Shown piece after piece: positions 53,982 to 62,702 of a stretch of 64,000 bases of DNA. The position numbers and the translations under genes were made by a program. The notes under the pieces were generated by a model that worked only from the letters and a program-made list of their open reading frames with translations, was not told the origin of the DNA and did not search any database. Source of the DNA: Streptomyces violaceusniger (GTDB lineage: Bacteria > Actinomycetota > Actinomycetes > Streptomycetales > Streptomycetaceae); assembly GCA_005405945.1 (NCBI GenBank), contig BJHW01000001.1, positions 5,394,001 to 5,458,000 of the forward strand, written 5' to 3'. The first letter of the stretch is position 1. Each line of letters starts with the position of its first letter.

Positions 53982-54800
53982 ATGACCGGTAACCGCTTTC
54001 GTGCCGATGAGATCGACACCAGCAAGCCGCACTCGGCCCGCATGTACGACTACTTCCTGGGCGGCAAGACCCACTACGCGGTCGACACCCAGGCCGCCGA
54101 ACAGGTCGAGGCCGTCTGGCCCGACGTCAAGCCGTGGACGCGTGCCAACCGGTCATTCATGCACCGCGCCACCCGCTGGCTCGCGGGCGAGGCGGGCATA
54201 CGGCAGTTCCTGGACATCGGGACCGGGATTCCCACCGAGCCCAACCTCCACCAGGTCGCCCAGAAGACCGCCCCGGACTCCCGGGTCGTCTACGCGGACA
54301 ACGACCCGATAGTGCTGGCCTACGCGCAGGCCCTGTTGCTCTCCACGCCCGAGGGCCGCACCGCCTACATCCACGCGGACGTCAGCGATCCGGAGGCGAT
54401 CCTGGCCGCCGAGGAGCTGAACGACACCCTCGATCTGTCCCAGCCGGTCGCCCTGTCGCTCAATGCGATCATGCACTTCATCGCGGACGAGCAGAAGCCG
54501 TACGAGATCGTGCGCCAACTGGTCGAGCCGCTGGCCTCGGGCAGTTATCTGGTGCTCTCGCACGGCGCGCTCGACCCCCGCCCCGGCGTCTCGGACGCGG
54601 TCACCAACCTCTACCGCGGCAGCGGCATCCATGTGCAGGGACGCACCCGGGAGGAGATCCTTCCGTTCTTCGACGGGCTGGAGCTGGTCGATCCGGGCGT
54701 GGTGATGCCGCACCGCTGGAAGCCCGAGGGCGAGCAGGCCAGGGCCGAGGCGGAGGCCAAGGAGCTGTGGATCTTCGCGGGCGTGGCACGCAAGCCCTGA
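53982..54800 (+). CDS. SAM-dependent methyltransferase (PF04672 type)
   Basis: A 272-residue class I-like methyltransferase of the family abundant in Streptomyces. Motifs: SARMYDYFLGGKTHYAVD at the N-terminus, FLDIGTGIPTEPNLHQVAQ (SAM-binding loop), VVYADNDPIVLAYA and HADVSDPEAIL. Targets of this family are mostly unknown. ATG 53982 is preceded by GAGAGA with short spacing. It converges on the sacsin-type gene; a repeat and a hairpin separate them. Confidence 0.9.
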   Translation: MTGNRFRADEIDTSKPHSARMYDYFLGGKTHYAVDTQAAEQVEAVWPDVKPWTRANRSFMHRATRWLAGEAGIRQFLDIGTGIPTEPNLHQVAQKTAPDSRVVYADNDPIVLAYAQALLLSTPEGRTAYIHADVSDPEAILAAEELNDTLDLSQPVALSLNAIMHFIADEQKPYEIVRQLVEPLASGSYLVLSHGALDPRPGVSDAVTNLYRGSGIHVQGRTREEILPFFDGLELVDPGVVMPHRWKPEGEQARAEAEAKELWIFAGVARKP

Positions 54801-54832
54801 CTCTCGCGGGCGTGGCACGCAAGTCCTGACCG
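54775..54832 (+). repeat. 29-bp stop-spanning direct repeat, two copies
   Basis: TCGCGGGCGTGGCACGCAAG starts at 54775 and again 29 bases later. The first copy carries the end and TGA of the methyltransferase gene. Confidence 0.88.
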
Positions 54833-54838
54833 GGTAGC

Positions 54839-54871
54839 GGGCCTTGCCCCGGGGGCACCGAGGCAAGGCCC
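54839..54871. terminator. hairpin terminator between convergent genes
   Basis: GGGCCTTGCC pairs perfectly with GGCAAGGCCC across a 13-base loop. A 24-bp direct repeat (GCGCACACCCCGTACCCGCG, two copies at 54874 and 54898) follows up to the stop of the sacsin-type gene. Confidence 0.75.
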
Positions 54872-54923
54872 ACGCGCACACCCCGTACCCGCGCGCCGCG
54901 CACACCCCGTACCCGCGCGCCCG

Positions 54924-57900
54924 TCAGTCGAACCAGCGGGCCCGCGCCAGCTCCTCCGTACGGGTCAGATCCTCCAGCAGGGCCGCCACCTCGAACCGAC
55001 GCGCCCAGTGGCCGGCCGCCCAGGACAGACCGGCCGCGACGCCCTCGACCGTCGAGGCGTGCAGGGTGCCGTCCACATACCGCCAGTCCAGCTCGATCTC
55101 GCCCGAACCCGAGCCCGCGCCCTCGCCCTCGCCCTCATCCGGACCCTCGCCCGGGCCCTCGATCAGCAGCTCCTCGTGCTCGATGTACGACAGCGGGGCG
55201 CGCGGGAGGAGTTCGCGGACCGCCTCGGGCACCTCGTGCGGATCGCCCTGTGAGGTCACCCGCGCCGGGTACGCCTCGCTCAGCCGCCGCACCTGGAACA
55301 GCTCGGCCAGCTCCGCCGCCCGCGTGGGCCGTACGGGCAGCAGCGCCCGGCCGTCCGCCTCGGCCAGCGGCATCAGGTCCGGAGCGTCCGCGACCAGCGC
55401 CTCGCCCGCCTCGACCACCGTCGGCTCGCCGTCCACGATGGCGCGCAGCTCGTCCGGCAGGGTCACCTGCTCGGGGTCCAGGTCGGCCAACTGCCCGTAG
55501 ATGGCGTGCAGCTGGGCGGGGGACACCTCGCGGTCCGGGTCGGCGAGGCGGGCCAGCAGCTCGGCGGCGCCGCCCGGCTCGTCCAGCAGTGCGGCGACGG
55601 AGGTCCGTACGCCCAGCGCCCGCAGCACCTGCTCGTCCTCGAACCCGGCCGCGTCCACCGCCTCGTACAGCCCGGCCAGCAGCGGATCGCCCCCGGCCGC
55701 GCGCAGCCCGGCGGGGCGGCGGCCGTCCAGCACCGGATGACCGCGCAGCCACCACGCGGTGTACGAGCGCACGATCTCCGTCGTGCCGTCCGGCAGCAGC
55801 ACCCGCACCGGCGCGGTCAGCGCGTCGCGCAGCGGCGGCTGGGCGAGCATGGCCAGCGCCCGCGGCCAGGCGTCGTCGTCGACCAGATCCAGGTCCCGTA
55901 CGGCCACGATCTCGGTGGCCACCGGCGGCACCGGCGTCTCCGGCAGCCGGTCCAGCACGTCCTCGCACCACACGTCGACGGCGTCCAGCACGCCGACGTC
56001 GTCCGGTTCGGTGAAGTCGCCCTCGCGCGGCTCCAGTTCATCCGGGTCCAGCACCACATCGGTGGCCCTGACCAGCGTGAAGCCCGCCAGCACACCGACC
56101 GCGGCGAGCGGCTGCTCACCCCAGCGCTCGGCCAGCTCGGCGTCGCACGCGGCCAGTTCGCCCTCCCGCATCACCTGCTCGAAGGCGCTGCCGGGGAGGA
56201 CCAGCTCACCGGCCGGGGCCAGCTCCCCGTCCTCGTCCGGCAGCGCGAGCGCGGCCAGCCACGGCTCGTCGCCGGGCGCCAGCCGGGCCTGCTGGACCAG
56301 GCCGAGGACGGTGTCGGCCAGCGTGTCGGCGTCCAGCGCCGCGCCCAGACCGCCCTCGCCCTCCTCCGCGAACGGGTCGTACTCGTCCTCCGCCTCCAGC
56401 GAATGCGCGACAGCGGTCCGTACCTGCGGGGTCGTCAGCACGGCGCGAGGGGTGGCGGGGGTCGCGCCGAGCTTCTCCAGCAGCGGATGGGCGGCGTCCG
56501 GATGTGCAACTTTCAGGCCGAGGCGGGCGAGGGTGCGATGCGTATCGCTGACCGCGGCGGCGCGCTCGGGGGTCCGCGCGGGCGCGGCGGACTCAGCGAT
56601 CCCGGCGGGTGCGGCGGTGACGGCGGACTCGACCGGTCCGGCGGACTCGGCGGTGAAGGCGGACTCGGCGGTTCCGATGCTGTCCAGCCCGTGCGGGCCG
56701 TCCAGGTCGCCGTCGGCCTCGCCCGGCAGCGGCAGCAGCACCTGCCGCGGCCCGATCGTCGTCCGGCCGTCCGCCAGCGGCACCGGCAGGCCACTGAGCC
56801 GGTCCGGGTCGATGCCGCCCAGCGAGTCATACAGCCGCCGCCACCAGGCCGGGGCGCGCTCCACGCCCGCGAGCCGGTCGATGAGCTCGCCCAGCGGCAC
56901 CCGGGCCACGCCCAGCACCCGCAGCTCCGAGCGGCGCTCGAGACCCGCGGGCAGCAGCGTCGGGAACAGCTCGGCCAGCACCTCCACCGTCTCCGCGCCC
57001 GCGCCCTCGACGATCTCGGCGTCCCGGGGCCGCAGCGCGTACGGCTCGCCCTCGGCGCCGCCGCGCGCCAGCACGTCGTCGTCCCAGTCGGCCGGGGTGG
57101 GCGCGGGCGGGGCGGCAGTCGGCTCCCCCGCCGCGGGGCCGCCCTGGGCGGCGTCCGGACCGAGCGCCTCCGGCGAGCCGAGCCAGCCCGCCGCGGCCTC
57201 GGCCACGGCCGCGTCCTCCGTGCCCACCCCCACCGCCGGTGCGGCGGCGCTGGGCAGGAACGGCACCCTCGGCAGCCGCTCCAGCACCCGCTGGCGCAGC
57301 TCCCCGTCCAGCTCGCCCCGGCCCAGCTGGCCCGGGACCAGGTCGATCGAGCCGACCGAGACCGGATGCCAGTCGCGCAGCAGGGTCGCGTACGCCTCGG
57401 CCGCGCGGTCCAGCAGGAAGTCCGTGAGCGGCCCGGGGGCGGTGTGGCGGCGGGTGGGCTCCAGCGGGAAGGACGCGATCAGCAGCGCGGGCATGCCCAG
57501 CGGCTCGTCGGTCGGCGTCGGGGCGTGGACCACCGGGGCGGTCGCGGGCCGCGTCGGCGCGCCCTCCGCGTCCACCGGAACCGCCCAGGTCACCGACCAC
57601 ACCGGACGCAGCCGCTCCTCCACCGGGCGGTCCGCGAGCAGCTCCGGCTCCAGCCGCCCCCCGACGCTCTCGGTGCGCCAGCGCGTCGTACCGCGGGCGC
57701 CGCTGTCCTCGACGACGGTGTACGGGCCGTCCTGGCGGCGGCGCAGCGTCCGGACGCCCTCGACGGTCTCGACCACGACCTCGGCCAGGCCGGGGAGGGT
57801 GAGCAGCAGCGCGTCGTCGATCCCGGCCAGCAGCCGCTCCGCGACATCCCACGCCGCGCCGTCGCGCAGCGGCAGCACGACGACGGTGTCGTAGCCGTCC

Positions 57901-58490
57901 GGGGCGCTCCCCTCGGCGGGCAGTGGCAGTCGCAGCAGGGGTACGTGGCCGTCGCGGCGGCGCAGCTCCTCGGCGAGGCCGGGGCTGGCGGCGGTGGCGC
58001 GCTGGGTCAGCTCCCGCGCCTCGGCCAGCGACCAGCGCACCCCGCCGGTGCGGCCCACGACCGCGGGCTCGTCGCTCACCGCGAGCACCGCCGCGAAGCC
58101 GACGCCGAACCGCCCGACCGCGCTCTCCGGCTCGTCCCGCTTGGCCGACGCCCGCAGGGTGGACAGCGACTCGACGCCCGCCGCGTCCAGCGGCGCCCCG
58201 GTGTTGGCGACGGCCAGCACGGCGGGCTCGCCGTCGGTGGCCGGCCGCAGGGTCAGCCGCAGCCGCCCGGGCACCCCGGCGCGGGCGGCGGCGTCCGCCG
58301 CGTTCTGGGCCAGCTCGACGACCAGCCGGTCGCGGTGGCCGCCCAGCGCCAGGTCCTCCTCGGCGTTGGCGTCCTCCCGGAACCGGGCGGGCGACGCGGC
58401 CCAGGCGTCCAGCACGCCGCGCCGCAGCCGCGCGGTCCCGAACGGGTCCACGTCCTCGGTCGCGCCTCGCACCATCGCCGTGCTGCTCAC
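54924..58490 (-). CDS. sacsin-type GHKL ATPase domain protein
   Basis: A protein of 1188 residues. The N-terminal about 250 residues form a Hsp90/MutL-like (GHKL) ATP-binding fold: LVVELAQNAADAAARAG (N-box), AVANTGAPLDAAGVESLST and SAVGRFGVGFAAVLAVSD (glycine lid), as in sacsin repeats. The rest has no domain I can name, is acidic, and carries repeats such as FTAESAGPVESAVTAAP and a GEGPDEGEGEGAGSGSGE stretch near the C-terminus. A chaperone-like or large-scale regulatory role is inferred. GTG 58490 has GGAGG six bases upstream. The frame stays open far upstream, but that part belongs to other genes. Confidence 0.88.
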   Translation of the reverse strand: MSSTAMVRGATEDVDPFGTARLRRGVLDAWAASPARFREDANAEEDLALGGHRDRLVVELAQNAADAAARAGVPGRLRLTLRPATDGEPAVLAVANTGAPLDAAGVESLSTLRASAKRDEPESAVGRFGVGFAAVLAVSDEPAVVGRTGGVRWSLAEARELTQRATAASPGLAEELRRRDGHVPLLRLPLPAEGSAPDGYDTVVVLPLRDGAAWDVAERLLAGIDDALLLTLPGLAEVVVETVEGVRTLRRRQDGPYTVVEDSGARGTTRWRTESVGGRLEPELLADRPVEERLRPVWSVTWAVPVDAEGAPTRPATAPVVHAPTPTDEPLGMPALLIASFPLEPTRRHTAPGPLTDFLLDRAAEAYATLLRDWHPVSVGSIDLVPGQLGRGELDGELRQRVLERLPRVPFLPSAAAPAVGVGTEDAAVAEAAAGWLGSPEALGPDAAQGGPAAGEPTAAPPAPTPADWDDDVLARGGAEGEPYALRPRDAEIVEGAGAETVEVLAELFPTLLPAGLERRSELRVLGVARVPLGELIDRLAGVERAPAWWRRLYDSLGGIDPDRLSGLPVPLADGRTTIGPRQVLLPLPGEADGDLDGPHGLDSIGTAESAFTAESAGPVESAVTAAPAGIAESAAPARTPERAAAVSDTHRTLARLGLKVAHPDAAHPLLEKLGATPATPRAVLTTPQVRTAVAHSLEAEDEYDPFAEEGEGGLGAALDADTLADTVLGLVQQARLAPGDEPWLAALALPDEDGELAPAGELVLPGSAFEQVMREGELAACDAELAERWGEQPLAAVGVLAGFTLVRATDVVLDPDELEPREGDFTEPDDVGVLDAVDVWCEDVLDRLPETPVPPVATEIVAVRDLDLVDDDAWPRALAMLAQPPLRDALTAPVRVLLPDGTTEIVRSYTAWWLRGHPVLDGRRPAGLRAAGGDPLLAGLYEAVDAAGFEDEQVLRALGVRTSVAALLDEPGGAAELLARLADPDREVSPAQLHAIYGQLADLDPEQVTLPDELRAIVDGEPTVVEAGEALVADAPDLMPLAEADGRALLPVRPTRAAELAELFQVRRLSEAYPARVTSQGDPHEVPEAVRELLPRAPLSYIEHEELLIEGPGEGPDEGEGEGAGSGSGEIELDWRYVDGTLHASTVEGVAAGLSWAAGHWARRFEVAALLEDLTRTEELARARWFD

Positions 58491-59038
58491 GTCTCGCCTC
58501 CGGAAGTTCCTGGTCGGGGTCCGTCCTGCGCCACGGCGCCACACCGCCGAGTCCCCCGCGGTGCGGATCACCCCACCGCGCTCGCCGTTCCCTCGCGTGC
58601 CGCCCTTGCTAGCCGCGAACGTACCGCTATCCGCCGTCAAACGACGCCCCGGGCCCCACACAGGCGCGGCAGCAACCGCGAGGGGGCCGGGCGCCGGCGC
58701 CGCAACGCGCTGGGACGCGCGGCCCCGCCGGGGCGGGAGTTCGCTGCCGCCGTCGGGGCGACCGTGTGCCGGGCGGCGGCCCCGGCCCGCAGTTCTGCAG
58801 CGGCCGGACCCGGCCCGCAGTTCTGCAGCGGCCGGACCAGGGCCGTCCTTCCGTAGCGGCCCAGCCGGGGGCCGTCCTTCCGTAGCGGCTGGCCCCGGGC
58901 CGCCGTTCCATAGCGACCCAGCCAGGGGCCGTCCTTCCGTAGCGGCCTGGCCGGGGGCACGTCCCGCAGCAGTGGCCCCGAGGCCGTCGCTCCGTGCAGC
59001 CTGGCCGGGCGCCGTCGTGGGGCGGGGCCCGGGGCCCC
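58491..59038. other. 548-base intergenic region dominated by a minisatellite
   Basis: It lies between DUF3027 and the sacsin-type gene on the same strand. About half is the 28/29-bp array described separately; the remaining 270 bases next to the sacsin-type start probably hold its promoter. The open frame across it is an effect of high GC content. Confidence 0.6.
58774..59030. repeat. 28/29-bp tandem repeat array, about eight to nine units
   Basis: Units of two related types follow each other without spacers: two with GCAGTTCTGCAGCGGCCGG (AGTTCTGCAG at 58791 and 58819) and several with GTCCTTCCGTAGCGGC (starts at 58842, 58871, 58899, 58928 and a diverged one near 58983). Steps are 28 or 29 bases. 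Confidence 0.85.
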
Positions 59039-59951
59039 TCAACTGTGGCCCAGGTCCTCCGGGGGCGTGTCCGGCTCGACGGAGCCGCCCGTGCGGTCCG
59101 GGTGGAGGGGAGGGGTTCGACGATGGTTTCGTCGACGACGGGTGGGGCGGGGCGGGGGGCTTGGGCATGACGGCGGCCTCGGAGTGGGCGCCGCAGCCGT
59201 AGGAGAGGGAGACGACGCGGCCGTCCGCCGGGCTGAACTCGTTCGCGCAGACCCCGAACGCCTGCCCCAGCGAGCCGCCGAGGGCCACCAGGAAGCCGCA
59301 GCTCGCGCAGGTGCCGGGGGCCGCCTGGGCCATGGGGGTCTTGGGGCCGTACGCCTCATCCCAGCGGTCGGCCGCGACGTGGAGGCCGTAGCGGGAGAGC
59401 ACCCGGGCGCGCCGCATGCCCAGTTCCTCGGCGACGGCCGCGATCGAGCCGGTCGTGGGCGCGACGGTCTGCGCCGCGGGGGCGCCGGCCGTCACATCGG
59501 CCTCCTCCACCGCCGCGAGCTGCTGCATCTCCTCCGAGACCGCTGAGTTGGGCGGCGGGGCGTCCTCGCCCGAGTAGCCGGGTTCCAGGCGCAGGTCATC
59601 GGCCTCGGTGGGGAGCAGGTCGCCCGGCCCCATGTCACCGGGGCGCAGCCGCTCGCTCCAGGGCACCCACTCCGGCGCGAGCAGCGCGTCGGGCCCGGGG
59701 AGCAGCACCGTCTCGTCCAGGGTGACGGCCTTCGCGCGGGAGGCGCGGGTCACCGTGACCGCCCAGCGCCAGCCGCGATAGCCCGGCTCGGCGCTCTCGA
59801 AGAGATGCGTGACCACGCGGTCGCCCTCGGCGACAGCGCCCAGATACTCGCCCACCGGCCCCGGACGGGCGGCTTCCGCAGCCGCCTCGCGGGCGAGTTC
59901 GACCGCCTCGGCGCACAGGCGGTCGGGGGTACGGCTTCGCATCGCACTCAC
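59039..59951 (-). CDS. DUF3027 family protein (two apparent frameshifts)
   Basis: The family is conserved in actinobacteria. The N-terminal half (RTPDRLCAEAVELAREAA, GYRGWRWAVTVTRASRAKAV, WVPWSERLRPGDMGPGDLLP) has no enzyme motif; the C-terminal half contains CASCGFLVALGGSLGQAFGVC (Cys motif) and SLSYGCGAHSEA. Near the C-terminus two bases are missing (GGG at 59140-59142 and GGGG at 59107-59110); with them the chain reads HPVVDETIVEPLPLHPDRTG and stops at 59039, about 304 residues. GTG 59951 (VSAMRSRTPD) is taken as start. Confidence 0.82.
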
Positions 59952-60362
59952 AGGATCGATTCTCTCTTCCACGCCGTCGCAGCCGTCTGACCTGGTGCGC
60001 CAGCCGTACGGCCGTCGCGGGACCGCGGACGGAGCGGACCATGGGGCCGCGTCGACGTCCGCGCCCATCCGGGCTTCGGGCGCACCTTGTACGTCCCATT
60101 CTGCGGGATGGCTACTCGGCACACGGCCAGGAACGACCCTCGGTGGCGCGGTTACGCACGCTACCTTGTCCGGCCGCACCGGCCCTACCCCCGTCTCATC
60201 CCGACCACCCGGCCCGGCGCCGTACGCCCCCTCCCCTCCCGCCCCCGCGAAAGCGCGTTTCCGCTGCACAGCGGGGTGTTGCCGATCGCCGCCGACGGCG
60301 CCGCCATCCGGAAAGCCGTCGAAGGTCTGACGCTTCGGCCGCGTTGGCTGCACCATGGTCAG
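59952..60362. other. divergent intergenic region, no gene seen
   Basis: A 411-base gap between DUF3027 and the MFS gene. It holds both promoters. The MFS frame is open back to 60087 but that part shows no protein character. Confidence 0.5.
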
Positions 60363-61889
60363 GTGGCAGGAGCACGGTGGTACAGCGGCGGCTCGACCAA
60401 GAGGTCGGGCCGCTGGGTCGTCCACGCGCTCCGCCTCCCCTTCGCGCTCCGCCTCCCCTTCACCGCGGCCGGGCGCGGCATCCGCCGCGCCACCCACGCC
60501 CACGGCGCCGGCGAGTCGGGGCTCGGCAAGCTGATCGAACTGCACGCGGTGAACTCCGCGGGCGACATGCTGATCACCGTCGCCCTCGCCTCCACGATCT
60601 TCTTCTCGGTCCCGACCGACGAGGCCCGCGGCCGGGTCGCGCTCTACCTGGTCATCACCATGGCGCCGTTCGCGCTGCTCGCCCCCGTCATCGGCCCGTT
60701 GCTCGACCGCGTTCCGCACGGCCGCCGCGCGGCGATGGCGGGCGCGATGCTGACCCGCGTGGTGCTCGCGCTGACGATGGCGGGCGCGGTGGCGGGCGGC
60801 GGGCTCGAGCTGTATCCGGCGGCGCTGGGCGTGCTGGTGGCGTCGAAGGCGTACGGAGTCGTCCGTTCCGCCGTCGTGCCACGACTGCTCCCACCCCACT
60901 TCTCCCTGGTCAAGGCCAACTCCCGGGTCACCCTGGCCGGGCTGCTCGCCACCGGCGCCGCGGCCCCGCTGGGGGCCGGGCTGCACCAGATCGGGCCGAG
61001 CTGGCCGCTGTACGGGGCGTCCGCGATCTTCCTGCTGGGTGGGTTCCTGTCGTTCACCCTGCCGCACAAGGTGGACTCCTCGAAAGGCGAGGCCAGGGCG
61101 CAGCTGACCTCGGGACAGCGCCATCTGCATCTGCCGGTGACGGTGCGCAAGCCCAAGACCAGGGTGGGCGGGGCCCGGGCCGCCGCAGCGGCCGGTGGGG
61201 CCAGGGCCGCCCCGGCCGGTGGAGCCGCCTTCGGCGGTGGGGCCAGGGCCGCCTTCTCCCGGATCGCCTTCTGGCGGGGCCGGTCCCGGCGGCCCGGCCT
61301 CCGTACGGTCGGCCCCTCGGTCCTGCACGCCCTTCAGGCGTGCGCCGCGCTGAAGACCCTGTCCGGGTTCCTCACCCTCTTCCTCGCCTTCCTCCTCCGC
61401 GACCAGCCGCTGGGCGGGCTCGGCCCCGAGGTCTCGCTCGGCCTGGCCGCGGTCTGCGCGGGCGGCGGCAACGCGCTGGGCACCGCGATCGGCGCCTGGC
61501 TGCGGGCGCGCGGCCCGGAGCTGATCATCGCGGTGGTGCTGAGCTCCGCCCTGGGCGTGCTCATCGTGTCGGCGGCCTTCTACGGCGCGGTGACGGTGGC
61601 CGCCGTGGCCGCCACCGCCGGGATCTCCCAGGCGCTGGGCAAGCTGTCGCTGGACGCGCTGATCCAGCGTGACGTCCCGGAGGAGGTCCGCACCTCGGCG
61701 TTCTCGCGGTCCGAGACGACGCTCCAGATGGCGTGGGTCCTCGGGGGCGCCATCGGCATCGTGCTGCCGCTCCACGGGGTGCTGGGGATGGCGGTCGCCG
61801 CGGCGGTGATCACGCTGGGCGCGGCTTTGAGCGTCCGCGGACTGCTGAGCGCGTCCCGGCAGGGGGCGCCGTATCCACGGGTGGCGTGA
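60363..61889 (+). CDS. MFS-type membrane transporter
   Basis: A 508-residue protein with about 12 helices. Recognisable stretches: LGKLIELHAVNSAGDMLITVAL, PVIGPLLDRVPHGRRAAMAGA (motif A-like), ALGVLVASKAYGVVRSAVVP and ALGKLSLDALIQRDVPEEVRTS. The cytoplasmic loop around residues 262-300 is a Gly/Ala/Arg repeat (GGARAAAAAGGARAAPAGG). The start is uncertain: GTG 60363 opens the frame, but if one base is missing between 60390 and 60415 the gene would start at ATG 60355 (MVRWQEHGG), which resembles relatives. It ends in a stop-spanning repeat. The substrate is unknown. Confidence 0.8.
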   Translation: MAGARWYSGGSTKRSGRWVVHALRLPFALRLPFTAAGRGIRRATHAHGAGESGLGKLIELHAVNSAGDMLITVALASTIFFSVPTDEARGRVALYLVITMAPFALLAPVIGPLLDRVPHGRRAAMAGAMLTRVVLALTMAGAVAGGGLELYPAALGVLVASKAYGVVRSAVVPRLLPPHFSLVKANSRVTLAGLLATGAAAPLGAGLHQIGPSWPLYGASAIFLLGGFLSFTLPHKVDSSKGEARAQLTSGQRHLHLPVTVRKPKTRVGGARAAAAAGGARAAPAGGAAFGGGARAAFSRIAFWRGRSRRPGLRTVGPSVLHALQACAALKTLSGFLTLFLAFLLRDQPLGGLGPEVSLGLAAVCAGGGNALGTAIGAWLRARGPELIIAVVLSSALGVLIVSAAFYGAVTVAAVAATAGISQALGKLSLDALIQRDVPEEVRTSAFSRSETTLQMAWVLGGAIGIVLPLHGVLGMAVAAAVITLGAALSVRGLLSASRQGAPYPRVA

Positions 61890-61918
61890 GTTCCGGGATC
61901 CGTGAGTTCTGGGAGCTA
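61885..61918 (+). repeat. 16-bp stop-spanning direct repeat, two copies
   Basis: CGTGAGTTCCGGGATC and CGTGAGTTCTGGGAGC start at 61885 and 61901. The TGA of the MFS gene is in the first copy. Confidence 0.75.
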
Positions 61919-62004
61919 CGGGTGGCACCCAAGCCCGACGGGACCGCCATCGGCGAGTCGTACCCGCGCGCGAGGCGATCGGTGCGGCCAGATAGCCTGC
62001 CCGC

Positions 62005-62511
62005 ATGACCGCTGCGCTGTTTTCCAGGGGCAAGGGCCGCCGCGCCGTCACCGCCGCCTGTGCTGTGTCCCTCGGGCTCGTCGCCCTCTCCGCCTGCGAC
62101 AAGCCGACCCCGCTGGCAACGGTGACGGTCGGTTCGAACACCGTGACGGCCGAGGCCGGCAACGGCTGCTACGGCGACGGCAAGGACCTGAGCTCGAAGA
62201 AGTTCAAGGACTGCCTGTCCGCCAAGCCCGAGCACACGATCAAGGTGACCGCCGGGGACAAGGTGCGGATCGGGGTGGACCCCGAGATCGCCAAGTCCGG
62301 CTGGGGCCTGATCGCCAACAACCCGGTGATGGCCGAGGCGAGCAAGGAGACGTACCGCAGCTTCGACAGCGATACGCTCTTCGCCCGGCAGAACCCGCAG
62401 ACCGGCCAGACCACGCTCGAGAAGAAGGTCACGATCACGGTCGCCGAGCTCGGCAAGAGCAGCCAGGGCGTCAAGGGCATCTGGCGCTTCACGCTGGAAC
62501 GCGACTCCTGA
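62005..62511 (+). CDS. DUF2771 family lipoprotein
   Basis: A 168-residue protein with a basic start (RGKGRRA), hydrophobic stretch and lipobox LSAC (Cys about 32), followed by KPTPLATVTVGSNTVTAEA, a Cys pair (GNGCYGDG and FKDCLS) and a beta-rich C-terminus ending VKGIWRFTLER. DUF2771 proteins are actinobacterial lipoproteins of unknown role. The ATG has GCCCGC only, so initiation signals are weak. It lies between the MFS gene and mqnB. Confidence 0.85.
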   Translation: MTAALFSRGKGRRAVTAACAVSLGLVALSACDKPTPLATVTVGSNTVTAEAGNGCYGDGKDLSSKKFKDCLSAKPEHTIKVTAGDKVRIGVDPEIAKSGWGLIANNPVMAEASKETYRSFDSDTLFARQNPQTGQTTLEKKVTITVAELGKSSQGVKGIWRFTLERDS

Positions 62512-62619
62512 CGGGGCTCCTGTGACGCGGAGCTCCTATGACGGGGGCTCCTATGACGGGGGCTCCTGTGAGGGGGGCTCCTGTGAGGGGCTCTCGTGAC
62601 AGAGGCTCCTGACGAGCGG
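62502..62619 (+). repeat. 15-bp stop-spanning tandem repeat, about eight copies
   Basis: Units of the form GCTCCTATGACGGGG or GCTCCTGTGAGGGGG follow the stop of the DUF2771 gene; the first diverged unit (GACTCCTGACGGG) contains that TGA. Nearly every unit carries a TGA. Confidence 0.88.
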
Positions 62620-62702
62620 AACTCCGCGGGACGGGGCCCGGTCGCACCGGGCCACCGGCCGCCGCCCGTGACAGGGTTGTGTGTGACAGGGGGGAGTCGC
62701 CC

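Noticed and set aside
55506..58856. An 1116-codon plus-strand gene opposite the sacsin-type ATPase
   Set aside because: Antisense shadow with Arg/Gln/Gly-rich composition, no start signal and no family.
58774..59030. CRISPR-like array
   Set aside because: Units of 28-29 bp follow each other with no unique spacers, and no cas gene is near. It is a minisatellite.
54924..62162. One giant minus-strand gene of 2412 codons
   Set aside because: The frame is open only because stops are rare at this GC content. It crosses the sacsin-type gene, a repeat array, DUF3027 and the antisense of the MFS gene; protein character exists only in the first and third parts.
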